This document shows, one piece after another, positions 51,842 through 59,861 of a DNA stretch of 64,000 nucleotides (within the stretch, counting starts at the first letter, position 1; the number at the start of each line of letters is the position of its first letter). Where the stretch lies: positions 5,394,001 to 5,458,000 of the forward strand of contig NZ_CP061379.1 of the NCBI RefSeq assembly GCF_015624505.1, given 5' to 3'. Source of the stretch: Bradyrhizobium commune. GTDB taxonomy: Bacteria > Pseudomonadota > Alphaproteobacteria > Rhizobiales > Xanthobacteraceae. The notes under the pieces were generated by a model that saw only the letters and a list, made by a program, of their open reading frames with translations, had not been told where the DNA came from and ran no database searches. Made by a program: the position numbers and the translations under genes.

Positions 51842-52286
51842 ATCATCCCTCCATACCGCAGCGCTGATCGCCGCCGGCCTTGGCTTGGCTTGCGGAGCAG
51901 GAGCTGAAGAGCTCGTGCCCTACAAAATCATCGGAGACACCATCCCCGAGCCACTCACAGGCACGCCGGGCGATCCCGCGCATGGACGCGAGTTGGTGCT
52001 GGCGCGCACGACGACCTGTATCCTCTGTCATTCCGGTCCGTTCCCGGAGGTGCGGTTCCAGGGTGACCTGGCGCCCGATCTCACCGGCACCGGGAACTGG
52101 TGGTCGGCGGGCCAGTTGCGGCTTCGGCTGGTCGATGCCTCGCGCTTCAATCCGGAGACCATCATGCCATCCTATTACCGTGATGACGGGTTCGTCCGCG
52201 TGGGACGCAATTATGTCGGCAAGCCGATCTTGTCGGCCGCAGAGATCGAGGACATCGTGGCCTATCTTGCAACGCTTCGGGACTAG
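51834..52286 (+). CDS. soxX: Sulfur-oxidation cytochrome SoxX
   Basis: This 150-residue monoheme cytochrome has a signal peptide (HTAALIAAGLGLACGAGAEE), the heme site TTCILCHSGPFPEV and the axial methionine in ETIMPSYYRDDGFVRVG. The LAPDLTGTGNWWSAGQLRLR segment is typical of SoxX. I place the start at a TTG at 51834 that overlaps the soxF stop, since the longer frame lies inside soxF. SoxX pairs with SoxA (23 kDa-type dimer) to attach thiosulfate to SoxY. Confidence 0.88.
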   Translation: MARSSLHTAALIAAGLGLACGAGAEELVPYKIIGDTIPEPLTGTPGDPAHGRELVLARTTTCILCHSGPFPEVRFQGDLAPDLTGTGNWWSAGQLRLRLVDASRFNPETIMPSYYRDDGFVRVGRNYVGKPILSAAEIEDIVAYLATLRD

Positions 52287-52294
52287 GACTGTTC

Positions 52295-52762
52295 ATGCCG
52301 ACGACACGACGACAATTCTTGGGCATCGCCGGCGGCATCACCGTCGCGGGAACGATCCCCATTGTCACGCTGCGGCCGCTGGAGGCGACGCCTGCGATGC
52401 TCAACACCGCGATCCGCAACGTCGTCGGCGAAGCGCAGTTGCGCATCGGCAAGGTCAAGATCGACATTCCGCCGCTGGTCGAGAACGGCAATACGGTGCC
52501 GATGACGGTGAGCGTCGCGAGCCCGATGACCGCTGATGATTACGTCAAGAGCATCCACGTCTTCAACGAGAAGAACCCGCAACCGAACATCGGTAATTTC
52601 TATCTGAACCCCTCCTCCGGCCGGGCCCAGATCTCGACGCGGATCCGGCTCGCCGACACCCAGAAGGTGGTCGCGATCGCCCGGCTCTCCGACGACAGCT
52701 TCTGGCAGGTCGCGACGGAGGTCGTCGTGACGCTGGCCGCCTGCACCGAGGAGGTGAACTGA
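52295..52762 (+). CDS. soxY: Sulfur-carrier protein SoxY with an unusual C-terminus
   Basis: This 155-residue protein has a Tat signal (TTRRQFLGIAGGITVAGTIP) and a SoxY fold with the segment HVFNEKNPQPNIGNFYLNPS, a SoxY hallmark, and RAQISTRIRLADTQKVVAIA. Classical SoxY ends in GGCGG, whose cysteine carries sulfur; here the tail is TLAACTEEVN with Cys150, so the flanking glycines are missing. The cysteine is still on a flexible end, so function is possible. It is translationally linked to soxZ (one-base overlap). Confidence 0.9.
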   Translation: MPTTRRQFLGIAGGITVAGTIPIVTLRPLEATPAMLNTAIRNVVGEAQLRIGKVKIDIPPLVENGNTVPMTVSVASPMTADDYVKSIHVFNEKNPQPNIGNFYLNPSSGRAQISTRIRLADTQKVVAIARLSDDSFWQVATEVVVTLAACTEEVN

Positions 52763-53079
52763 TGGCCGCCCTCATCAACGTTCCAACCAAAGCCAAACGC
52801 GGCGACGTCATCGAGATCCGCACGCTGACCTCGCACATCATGGAGACCGGCTTCCGCCGCACCATGGGCGGCGCGCTGGTGCCGCGCGACATCATCACGA
52901 CCTTTACCTGCCGCTACAACGGCACCGAGATCTTTCGCGCCGATCTGTTTCCGGCGATCGCGGCCAATCCTTATTTGTCCTTCTTCACGGTCGCGAAGGA
53001 GAGCGGCAAGTTCGAGTTCGAATGGATCGGCGACAACGGCTATTCGTCCACCGCATCGGCATCGATCACGGTCGAATGA
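52762..53079 (+). CDS. soxZ: Sulfur-carrier partner SoxZ
   Basis: This 105-residue protein has the SoxZ Ig-like fold with KRGDVIEIRTLTSHIMETGF, RRTMGGALVPRDIITTFTCR and FEFEWIGDNGYSSTASASIT near the end. SoxZ forms a heterodimer with SoxY. Its ATG overlaps the soxY stop by one base and its stop overlaps the soxA start (ATGA), so the three are tightly coupled. Confidence 0.95.
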   Translation: MAALINVPTKAKRGDVIEIRTLTSHIMETGFRRTMGGALVPRDIITTFTCRYNGTEIFRADLFPAIAANPYLSFFTVAKESGKFEFEWIGDNGYSSTASASITVE

Positions 53080-53855
53080 ATATTGGGCGCGCGATAGCCG
53101 CGGCGGCATTTCTTGCAACCGCCCCTGCCCTGTTTGCCGGCGAGATCCCGCCCGAGGCGCGCCGCTCCGGCTATTCCTTCATGGGCCTCGACACGCGCGC
53201 CATGCAGGATGACGACACGTCCAATCCTGGCATGCTGTTCGTGCTCGACGGCGAGGCGCTGTGGAGGAAGAAAACAGGCAGTGCTGACAAGGCCTGCGCG
53301 GACTGCCATGGCGATGCACGCAACAGCATGAAGGGTGTCGCGGCGCGCTATCCCGCTTTTGACAAGACGGAGGGGCGTCCCGTCACGCTCGACCAACGCA
53401 TCAACCTCTGTCGCGCCAATCACCAGCAAGCCGAGCCGCTCTCCTATGAGAGCCGAGACCTGCTGGCACTGTCCGCCTTCGTCGCGCATCAATCGCGCGG
53501 CGTCGCGATCACCGCGGGAGACGATCCGCAAGCAAAGCCTTTCGTCGAGCAGGGCCGCGCGCTGTTCATGCAGCGCGAGGGCCAGCTCAATCTCGCCTGC
53601 ACCAATTGTCATGACGACAATTTCGACAAGCGTCTCGCTGGATCGCCGATCACACAGGCACAACCGACCGGCTATCCGCTCTACCGCCTCGAGTGGCAGA
53701 CGCTGGGGTCGCTCGAGCGTCGGCTGCGAAGTTGCATGACCGGTGTCCGCGCCCAGGCCTATGACTATGGCGCACCCGAGCTGGTCGCGCTCGAGCTCTA
53801 TCTGATGTCGCGGGCGCGCGGCCTGCCAATGGAAACGCCGGCCGTGCGGCCATAA
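53076..53855 (+). CDS. soxA: Diheme sulfur-oxidation cytochrome SoxA
   Basis: This 259-residue protein has a signal peptide (AIAAAAFLATAPALFAGEIP) and two heme sites, ACADCHGDARN and ACTNCHDDNFD. The RSCMTGVRAQ segment near the end holds the cysteine that becomes the persulfide heme ligand in SoxA. The INLCRANHQQ segment is also family-typical. With SoxX it joins thiosulfate to the SoxY cysteine. The ATG overlaps the soxZ stop. No soxB, soxCD or soxVW follows in the window. Confidence 0.93.
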   Translation: MNIGRAIAAAAFLATAPALFAGEIPPEARRSGYSFMGLDTRAMQDDDTSNPGMLFVLDGEALWRKKTGSADKACADCHGDARNSMKGVAARYPAFDKTEGRPVTLDQRINLCRANHQQAEPLSYESRDLLALSAFVAHQSRGVAITAGDDPQAKPFVEQGRALFMQREGQLNLACTNCHDDNFDKRLAGSPITQAQPTGYPLYRLEWQTLGSLERRLRSCMTGVRAQAYDYGAPELVALELYLMSRARGLPMETPAVRP

Positions 53856-53940
53856 TCCGCATCCCAAGATTGGGACTAGGCACGCGCCGCGCGGACGCTA
53901 CTATCCCCTCCAAACAAAACGAGTCACAGGGAGGGATACA

Positions 53941-55266
53941 ATGGCTGACCACACCATTTCGCGCCGCACGCTTCTGAAAGGGACCGCCGCAGCCGGCGCG
54001 CTCAGCCTCACCGGGGTGCCGGCGCGCGCCGAGGTCAACTGGAAGAAATATGCAGGGACCAAGCTGGAGGTAATCCTCGCCAAGGGCCCGCGCGGCGACA
54101 ATCTGCAAAAATACGTCAAGGAGTTCACCGAGCTCACGGGCATCCAGGTCGAGTCCGAGCAGATCCCGGAGCAGCAGCAGCGCCAGAAGGTCGTGATCGA
54201 GCTGACGTCGGGACGGCCGAGCTTCGACGTCGTCCATCTCAGCTATCATGTGCAGAAGCGTCAGTTCGAGAAGGCCGGCTGGCTCGCCGACATGACGCCC
54301 TACATGAAGGACCCGACGCTGACCGCGCCCGATCTCGTCGAGAGCGACTTCTCGGCTGCCGGCCTGCAATACGCCAAGAACGACAAGGGCCAGATGCTGT
54401 CGCTGCCCTGGTCGGTCGACTATTTCATCCTCTACTACAACAAGGAGCTGTTCCAGAAGAAGGGCGTCGCGGTCCCGAAGACCCTCGATGAGATGGTCGC
54501 GGCTGCCGAGAAGCTGACCGATCCGAAGGACGGCACATTCGGCTTCGTCGGCCGCGGCCTGCGCAACGCCAACATGACGCTGTGGACCAACTTCTTCCTC
54601 AACTATGGTGGCGAATTCCTCGATGCCAAGGGCAACATCCTGACCGATGGACCGGAGGCCGTTGCTGCGACCAAGCTGTATCAGACCCTGCTGACGAAGG
54701 TCGCTCCACCGGGCGTCGCCGGCTTCAACTGGATGGAGTCGATGGCCTCGTTCACGCAGGGACGTTCGGCGATGTGGATCGACGGCGTCGGCTGGGCGCC
54801 GCCGCTCGAGGATCCCGCCGCCTCGCGCGTGGTCGGCAAGGTCGGCTACACCGTCGTGCCGGCCGGACCGAAGGGGCAGTATTCGGCCACCTATGGCGAC
54901 GGCATCGGCATTGCCGCCGCGAGTAAGAACAAGGAGGCCGCCTACCTGCTCTGCCAATGGATCGTCTCGAAGCGGCAGGGCGCGCGGCTGTTGCAGGCCG
55001 GCGGCGGCGTGCCGTTCCGCAATTCGATCCTGAACGATCCGGAGGTGCAGAGCGGCGTGAAGATGCCCAAGGAGTGGCTGCAATCGGTGATCGATTCCGG
55101 CAAGATCAGCAAGCTCGGCCTGCCCGTGGTGATCCCGGTCGCCGAATTCCGCGACATCGTCGGTGCGGCGCTGACCGCAACCCTGTCCGGCGCCGATCCT
55201 GCTACCGAGTTGAAGAAGGCCAACGACCAGTACCGGCCGATCCTGGAGCGCAGCGAAAAAGCGTGA
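53941..55266 (+). CDS. Sugar ABC transporter substrate-binding protein
   Basis: This 441-residue periplasmic protein has a Tat-type signal (ISRRTLLKGTAAAGALSLTG) and a family 1 extracellular solute-binding fold. Key segments are LELTGIQVESEQIP-like FTELTGIQVESEQIPEQQQR, LSYHVQKRQFEKAGWLADMT and LPWSVDYFILYYNKELFQKK. It is the first gene of a three-gene importer unit (two permeases follow with overlapping starts). The ATG has GGGAGGG upstream. Family members bind oligosaccharides, polyols or glycerol-phosphate-like ligands. No ATPase gene is adjacent. Confidence 0.93.
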   Translation: MADHTISRRTLLKGTAAAGALSLTGVPARAEVNWKKYAGTKLEVILAKGPRGDNLQKYVKEFTELTGIQVESEQIPEQQQRQKVVIELTSGRPSFDVVHLSYHVQKRQFEKAGWLADMTPYMKDPTLTAPDLVESDFSAAGLQYAKNDKGQMLSLPWSVDYFILYYNKELFQKKGVAVPKTLDEMVAAAEKLTDPKDGTFGFVGRGLRNANMTLWTNFFLNYGGEFLDAKGNILTDGPEAVAATKLYQTLLTKVAPPGVAGFNWMESMASFTQGRSAMWIDGVGWAPPLEDPAASRVVGKVGYTVVPAGPKGQYSATYGDGIGIAAASKNKEAAYLLCQWIVSKRQGARLLQAGGGVPFRNSILNDPEVQSGVKMPKEWLQSVIDSGKISKLGLPVVIPVAEFRDIVGAALTATLSGADPATELKKANDQYRPILERSEKA

Positions 55267-56201
55267 GTGCGTTGACACAATCTGCTCCGGCCGCGGCGCG
55301 CAGCGCGACCGCGCCGGAGAATGAGTTGCGGCCGCCGTCCTACTGGCCCTTCGTGGTGCCGGCGCTCGTCGTCGTGCTCGCAATCATCATCTTCCCCTGG
55401 GTCTTCACCATCTGGATGAGCCTGAATGAGTGGAAGGTCGGCTCGCCGACCACCTTCGTCGGCTTCTCGAACTATCTGCGGCTGACGAGCGACCCGCGCT
55501 TCATCGAGGCTGTCGGCCACACGATATTCTATACGTTGCTGTCGGTACTGCTGCCGCTGGTGCTCGGCACGCTGGCGGCCGTGGTCTTTCACCAGAAATT
55601 CGCCGGCCGCGGCTTCCTGCGCGGTATCTTCATCATGCCGATGATGGCAACGCCCGTGGCAATCGCGCTGGTCTGGACCATGATGTTCCACCCGCAGCTC
55701 GGCGTGCTGAACTATCTGCTGTCGCTGGTCGGCATTCCACCACAGCTCTGGGTGTTTCATCCCGCCACCGTCATTCCCTCGCTGGTGCTGGTCGAGACCT
55801 GGCAATGGACCCCGCTGGTCATGCTCATCGTGCTCGGCGGACTCGCCGCGATCCCGACCGAGCCCTATGAGAGCGCGCAAATCGACGGTGCCAGCTTCTG
55901 GCAGGTATTTCGTTTCATCACCCTGCCGCTGATCATGCCGTTCCTGTTCATCGCCGGCATGATCCGCATGATCGATGCGGTGAAAAGTTTTGACATCATC
56001 TTCGCGATCACGCAGGGCGGACCGGGTTCGGCGTCGGAGACGATCAACATCTACCTCTACAGCGTCGCCTTCACCTACTACGACATCGGCTACGGCTCGG
56101 CGATCGCGGTCGTGTTCTTTCTCCTCATCGTCGCACTCGCTGCCGTGATGCTCTACATGCGCCAGCGCATGGTGTGGACCGAAATCGCGAAGGGCGCATG
56201 A
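55263..56201 (+). CDS. Sugar ABC transporter permease 1
   Basis: This 312-residue inner-membrane protein has six main helices and the EAA loop characteristic of binding-protein-dependent permeases (EPYESAQIDGASFWQVFRFI, then TLPLIMPF). It resembles the UgpA/MalF-type group. It starts at a GTG at 55263 that overlaps the binding-protein stop (GTGA) and is followed directly by permease 2. Confidence 0.92.
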   Translation: MSALTQSAPAAARSATAPENELRPPSYWPFVVPALVVVLAIIIFPWVFTIWMSLNEWKVGSPTTFVGFSNYLRLTSDPRFIEAVGHTIFYTLLSVLLPLVLGTLAAVVFHQKFAGRGFLRGIFIMPMMATPVAIALVWTMMFHPQLGVLNYLLSLVGIPPQLWVFHPATVIPSLVLVETWQWTPLVMLIVLGGLAAIPTEPYESAQIDGASFWQVFRFITLPLIMPFLFIAGMIRMIDAVKSFDIIFAITQGGPGSASETINIYLYSVAFTYYDIGYGSAIAVVFFLLIVALAAVMLYMRQRMVWTEIAKGA

Positions 56202-57037
56202 ACCCAAGCCCAATCAACCCACGTCAGATCATCGGCAGGATCGGCCTCTGGCTCGCGGTGTTCGCCATCGTGTCGCCGGCGATCCTGTTCTTCCTCTGGA
56301 TGGCCTCGCTCTCGCTCAAATTCGAGGTCGACAATGCCGCCTATCCGCCGGTGTTCATCCCCGAGCACATCGCATGGAAGAATTATGCCGACGTGCTCGC
56401 CTCCAACCGCTTCCTGACCTATTTCATCAACAGCCTGATCGTGACCGGCAGCGCAACCGCGCTGGCGCTGCTGGTCGGCGTACCCGCCGGCTACGGCATC
56501 GCGCGCATGGCCGCGCACAAATCTGCGATCGTGATCCTGATCGCCCGCATCACGCCGGGACTGTCTTACCTGATCCCGCTGTTCCTGCTGTTCCAGTGGC
56601 TCGGACTGCTCGGCACGCTGGTGCCGCAGATCATCATCCACCTCGTGGTGACGGTGCCGATCGTGATCTGGATCATGATCGGCTATTTCGAGACGACGCC
56701 GATGGAGCTTGAGGAAGCCGCTCTGATCGACGGCGCGACGCGATGGCAGGTGTTCCGGCACGTTGCGCTACCGATCGCAAAGCCCGGCATTGCGGTCGCC
56801 TTCATCCTCGCGGTGATCTTCTCCTGGAACAATTTTGTCTTCGGCATTGTGCTGGCAGGACGTGAGACGCGCACATTGCCGGTCGCCGTCTACAACATGA
56901 TCTCGTTCGACCAGCTGAGCTGGGGCCCGCTGGCGGCCGCCGCGCTGATCGTGACGTTCCCGGTATTGCTGCTGACGGTGCTCGCCCAGCGGCAGATCGT
57001 CGCCGGGCTCACGGCGGGGGCCGTCAAGGGTGGATAA
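56198..57037 (+). CDS. Sugar ABC transporter permease 2
   Basis: This 279-residue permease of the UgpE/MalG type has six helices and the EAA loop ELEEAALIDGATRWQVFRHV followed by ALPIAKPGIAV. Its ATG overlaps the stop of permease 1 (ATGA). It ends the importer operon; a strong terminator hairpin follows. The ATPase is presumably encoded elsewhere. Confidence 0.92.
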   Translation: MNPSPINPRQIIGRIGLWLAVFAIVSPAILFFLWMASLSLKFEVDNAAYPPVFIPEHIAWKNYADVLASNRFLTYFINSLIVTGSATALALLVGVPAGYGIARMAAHKSAIVILIARITPGLSYLIPLFLLFQWLGLLGTLVPQIIIHLVVTVPIVIWIMIGYFETTPMELEEAALIDGATRWQVFRHVALPIAKPGIAVAFILAVIFSWNNFVFGIVLAGRETRTLPVAVYNMISFDQLSWGPLAAAALIVTFPVLLLTVLAQRQIVAGLTAGAVKGG

Positions 57038-57045
57038 AAAGAAGA

Positions 57046-57078
57046 GGCCGGGCGACATGACATCGCCCGGCCGTTTTT
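57046..57078 (+). terminator. Rho-independent terminator after the sugar importer
   Basis: GGCCGGGCGA and TCGCCCGGCC form a perfect 10-bp GC-rich stem with a 7-base loop, followed by GTTTTT. It begins 8 bases after the permease 2 stop. The convergent NCS2-like gene ends 13 bases further on, so the hairpin may serve both strands, but the T tract favours the plus strand. Confidence 0.88.
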
Positions 57079-57090
57079 GCTTTGTGGAGC

Positions 57091-58743
57091 CTACTCCGCG
57101 GGTGCCGCATGCATCTCCGGATGCGCGGCATAGTGCTCGCTGGCGCCGAGCTTGCTGGCCGCGAACAGGCCAGCCGCCATCACGGCATAGGCGAAGGCGA
57201 CCGCCGGCGTCACGCCAAAGCCGCCGCCGATGCCGACGGCTTCACCGTGCATGAAGCCGAAATAGGTCAGGACCGCACCGACCAGTGCGAAGGCTGATGC
57301 CTTTTCGAAGTCCCGCTCGATGATGAAGACGCCGATCGCGCCCAGGATCAGGCCGCCCAGGATGGAACCACCGCCCATGACTTCGAGGCCGTGATAGAAC
57401 ACACCCTGCTGCGGCAGTGCGGCGATCGCTGCGGTCTTGACCGCATCGGCCTTGTCGGCGGCCATGCCGCCGACCGTTGCCGCCGCATTCATCGTCGAGC
57501 CCAGCATCGTGTCGATCTGGAGCTTGGCCCAGGCGGCAAGATGCGGTGTGAAGGCCAGCGCCACCGCGGGCGCGTGCTTCGCCGGCGTGGTCTGGAAGGC
57601 CTGCGCGGTCATCAGCATGCCGATATAGAGCAGGATCGGCGATATCGCGACGACAGGCACCAGCGCCAGCAGCACCGAGATGACGCCGAACCAGGACAGA
57701 ACCACCACCATGATGCCGGTCGCTGCCGAATAGCCAATCCGGCCGCCCATCGCTTTCCAGCCGGGATGACCGATATAGACCGCGTTGATGAAGGGATTGC
57801 CCATCAGGCAACCGATCAGGCTGACGACGCCATCGGCGGTCAGCACCCGGGTGGTCGGATATTCGTCGCCGGCAGCTTCCGCGCTCTCGACGTTGTCCAT
57901 GGCCTCGACGAGGTCATAGATGCCGAAGGGAATCGCAGTCACCAGGATGACGCCAAGATATTCGAAGCCGGAGAAGACATAGTTCGCCGCGGGGATCGGC
58001 ACCGAGAAGCCGAAATTGGCGAAGGCATCACCGACGCCCTTGATGCTCAATCCGCCAAGGCCGAGACCGAACAGGTTCGAGCCCCAGGCGATGATCATGC
58101 CGACCACGATCGCGACCAGACCGGCCGGAATGCTCTTCGGATATTTCACCCCACCGAACCAACTCACTAGGATGACGGCGAAGCAGACCAGACCGATCTG
58201 CGGTGTCATATACATCTCGAGCGCCGGACGCATCGCGATGAAGGTCAGCGAGACGCCTGCGAGCGTGCCGAGCAGCGCGGCGCGCGGGGTGATTTTCCGG
58301 ATAAAGGGCGCGATGAAGCCGCCGATCATCAGGATGAAGCTCTGGAAAAACACCCAGACCAGGCCGGCCGACCAGCCCTTCAAGGGATCGCCGGTCTTGA
58401 GCGTGACCGGAAGCATGATCACGAAGGTGACGATGAACATGTGCGGCACGCTGACGCCCGAAGGCAGCGCGCAGACATCGCTGCGGCCGGTCTTCTGCGC
58501 GAGGCGATAGGCAAGGAACGCATAGTAGAAGGTCGAGAGGCACATCATCAGCCCCAGCGCGGGCAGGATGCGGCCGAACACCAGTGAGTCCGGCATCTTC
58601 AAAACGAAGCGCAACAGGCCCGTGAGCACCAGCATGTTGACGAGGATGTTGGTGCCGAAGCCGAAAAACGCGTTCCAGTCGCCCGATGTCCATAGTGCCG
58701 GCTTGAACTCGGACTTGCCGGCCGTCCCCGTCAATGTGCTCAT
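57091..58743 (-). CDS. NCS2-like (AGZA/xanthine-uracil type) permease
   Basis: This 550-residue membrane protein has twelve or more helices and belongs to the nucleobase-transporter-like NCS2 superfamily, as judged by GFGTNILVNMLVLTGLL, LAGVSLTFIAMRPALEMYMT and the GNPFINAVYIGHPGWKAMGG segment. The signature glutamate region is uncertain. It starts at ATG 58743, ten bases after the cysteine-hydrolase gene on the same strand, so the two form an operon. That link suggests import of a nitrogen-rich small molecule (nucleobase, biuret or a carbamoyl compound). Confidence 0.82.
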   Translation of the reverse strand: MSTLTGTAGKSEFKPALWTSGDWNAFFGFGTNILVNMLVLTGLLRFVLKMPDSLVFGRILPALGLMMCLSTFYYAFLAYRLAQKTGRSDVCALPSGVSVPHMFIVTFVIMLPVTLKTGDPLKGWSAGLVWVFFQSFILMIGGFIAPFIRKITPRAALLGTLAGVSLTFIAMRPALEMYMTPQIGLVCFAVILVSWFGGVKYPKSIPAGLVAIVVGMIIAWGSNLFGLGLGGLSIKGVGDAFANFGFSVPIPAANYVFSGFEYLGVILVTAIPFGIYDLVEAMDNVESAEAAGDEYPTTRVLTADGVVSLIGCLMGNPFINAVYIGHPGWKAMGGRIGYSAATGIMVVVLSWFGVISVLLALVPVVAISPILLYIGMLMTAQAFQTTPAKHAPAVALAFTPHLAAWAKLQIDTMLGSTMNAAATVGGMAADKADAVKTAAIAALPQQGVFYHGLEVMGGGSILGGLILGAIGVFIIERDFEKASAFALVGAVLTYFGFMHGEAVGIGGGFGVTPAVAFAYAVMAAGLFAASKLGASEHYAAHPEMHAAPAE

Positions 58744-58753
58744 GGTAGCTCCC

Positions 58754-59452
58754 CTATGTGGTCGAAGTCTTCATTGCCTCCAAGACTGCGGCTGAGTCCG
58801 CGACCCAGCCGAAGATGCCGCCCTGGGCCTTGATCATCTTCAGGCCCATCTCGTGAAACTCGGGGAAGTAGGACGCGCAGCCATCGGAGATGACGACGCA
58901 GCGATAGCCGCGGTCATTGGCCTCGCGCACGGTGGTGTTGACGCACACTTCGGTGGTGACGCCGCACACCAGAAGGTTTTCGATACCGTATTTCTCCAGC
59001 ACGTCGGTGAGCTCGGTGGCGTAGAACGCGCCCTTGCCGGGCTTGTCGATCACGACTTCACTGTCGAGCGGATAGAGCTCGGGAATGATGTCGTGTCCGG
59101 CTTCGCCGCGGATCAGAATGCGGCCCATCGGGCCGGGATCGCCGATGCGAAGGCTCGGCGCGCCGCGCTCGATCTTCGCAGGCGGCGCGTCGGACAGATC
59201 AGGCAGATGTCCCTCGCGGGTGTGGACCACCAGCATGCCGGTCTCGCGCGCGGCTTGCAGCACCGCGCCGATCGGCTTCACCGCGCGCGCAAGCTGGCTG
59301 ACGTCGTTGCCGAGCGTCTCGCCGAAGCCGCCCGGCTCCATGAAATCGCGCTGCATGTCGATGATGACAAGCGCCGTGCTCGACAAGTCGAGCTCGATCG
59401 GCTCTGGCTCGGCGCTGATGACGCCCTGTGTCGGCTTGGTTGAGTTCAACAT
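58754..59452 (-). CDS. Isochorismatase-family cysteine hydrolase (biuret hydrolase-like)
   Basis: This 232-residue hydrolase has the catalytic triad of the family: Asp in [14 protein letters not shown], Lys in [13 protein letters not shown] and the nucleophile Cys in [20 protein letters not shown]. Relatives include N-carbamoylsarcosine amidase, biuret hydrolase of Rhizobium and nicotinamidase-like enzymes; the [20 protein letters not shown] stretch fits the biuret/carbamoyl group best. It leads a two-gene operon with the permease, consistent with uptake and hydrolysis of an amide. Substrate assignment is tentative. Confidence 0.88.
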   Translation of the reverse strand: MLNSTKPTQGVISAEPEPIELDLSSTALVIIDMQRDFMEPGGFGETLGNDVSQLARAVKPIGAVLQAARETGMLVVHTREGHLPDLSDAPPAKIERGAPSLRIGDPGPMGRILIRGEAGHDIIPELYPLDSEVVIDKPGKGAFYATELTDVLEKYGIENLLVCGVTTEVCVNTTVREANDRGYRCVVISDGCASYFPEFHEMGLKMIKAQGGIFGWVADSAAVLEAMKTSTT

Positions 59453-59861
59453 GACGCAGGCCCCCGCGAGAACTCTCTTTGCCAGGAGTTCTGCAAGCGC
59501 CGTGCCATTGTGTACAATAGCGACCGGTCGCGCGGTGCGGAGAAATTTGCTGCGCTGTCAGGGCGTTATCGAAGGCAAACTCGGTTGCTCATTCGCTGTG
59601 CGACGACTTTACGACGTGCATTTGCTCAAGAGATGAGCGGCAAAAGCAGGACCGATTACGCTGCTTGGCTCTTTCACGTCAACGTTGCGAAAACATAACA
59701 TAACGACGTTAACGATAACGTATGTAGCGGACGTGCCGGGCTCGCAGGTTCAAGGGGCAATCACCGTCAGCGTTCAACCATGTCGGAAGCTGCAGCGGAG
59801 CTGATCCGCCGCGGCGCCGAAGCAACATGCCCAGCGCAATTCGCTGGGGAGGAGAAAGACC
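59453..59861. other. Intergenic region before the repeat-protein gene
   Basis: This 409-bp gap holds the hydrolase promoter (with the ATTGT/ACAAT palindrome) and the promoter of the repeat-protein gene. It is AT-richer than its surroundings between about 59690 and 59725, with AACATAACATAACG and the inverted repeat ACGTTA-ACGA-TAACGT at 59706-59721. GGGGAGGAG before the ATG at 59862 is a strong ribosome site. I see no gene. Confidence 0.5.
59507..59518. promoter_or_regulatory. Palindromic operator-like site before the hydrolase operon
   Basis: ATTGTGTACAAT has inverted arms ATTGT and ACAAT about 55-66 bases before the hydrolase start. TTGTNNACAA is the core recognised by many GntR-family (FCD) repressors. 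No GntR gene lies in the window, so this is a hypothesis. Confidence 0.45.
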
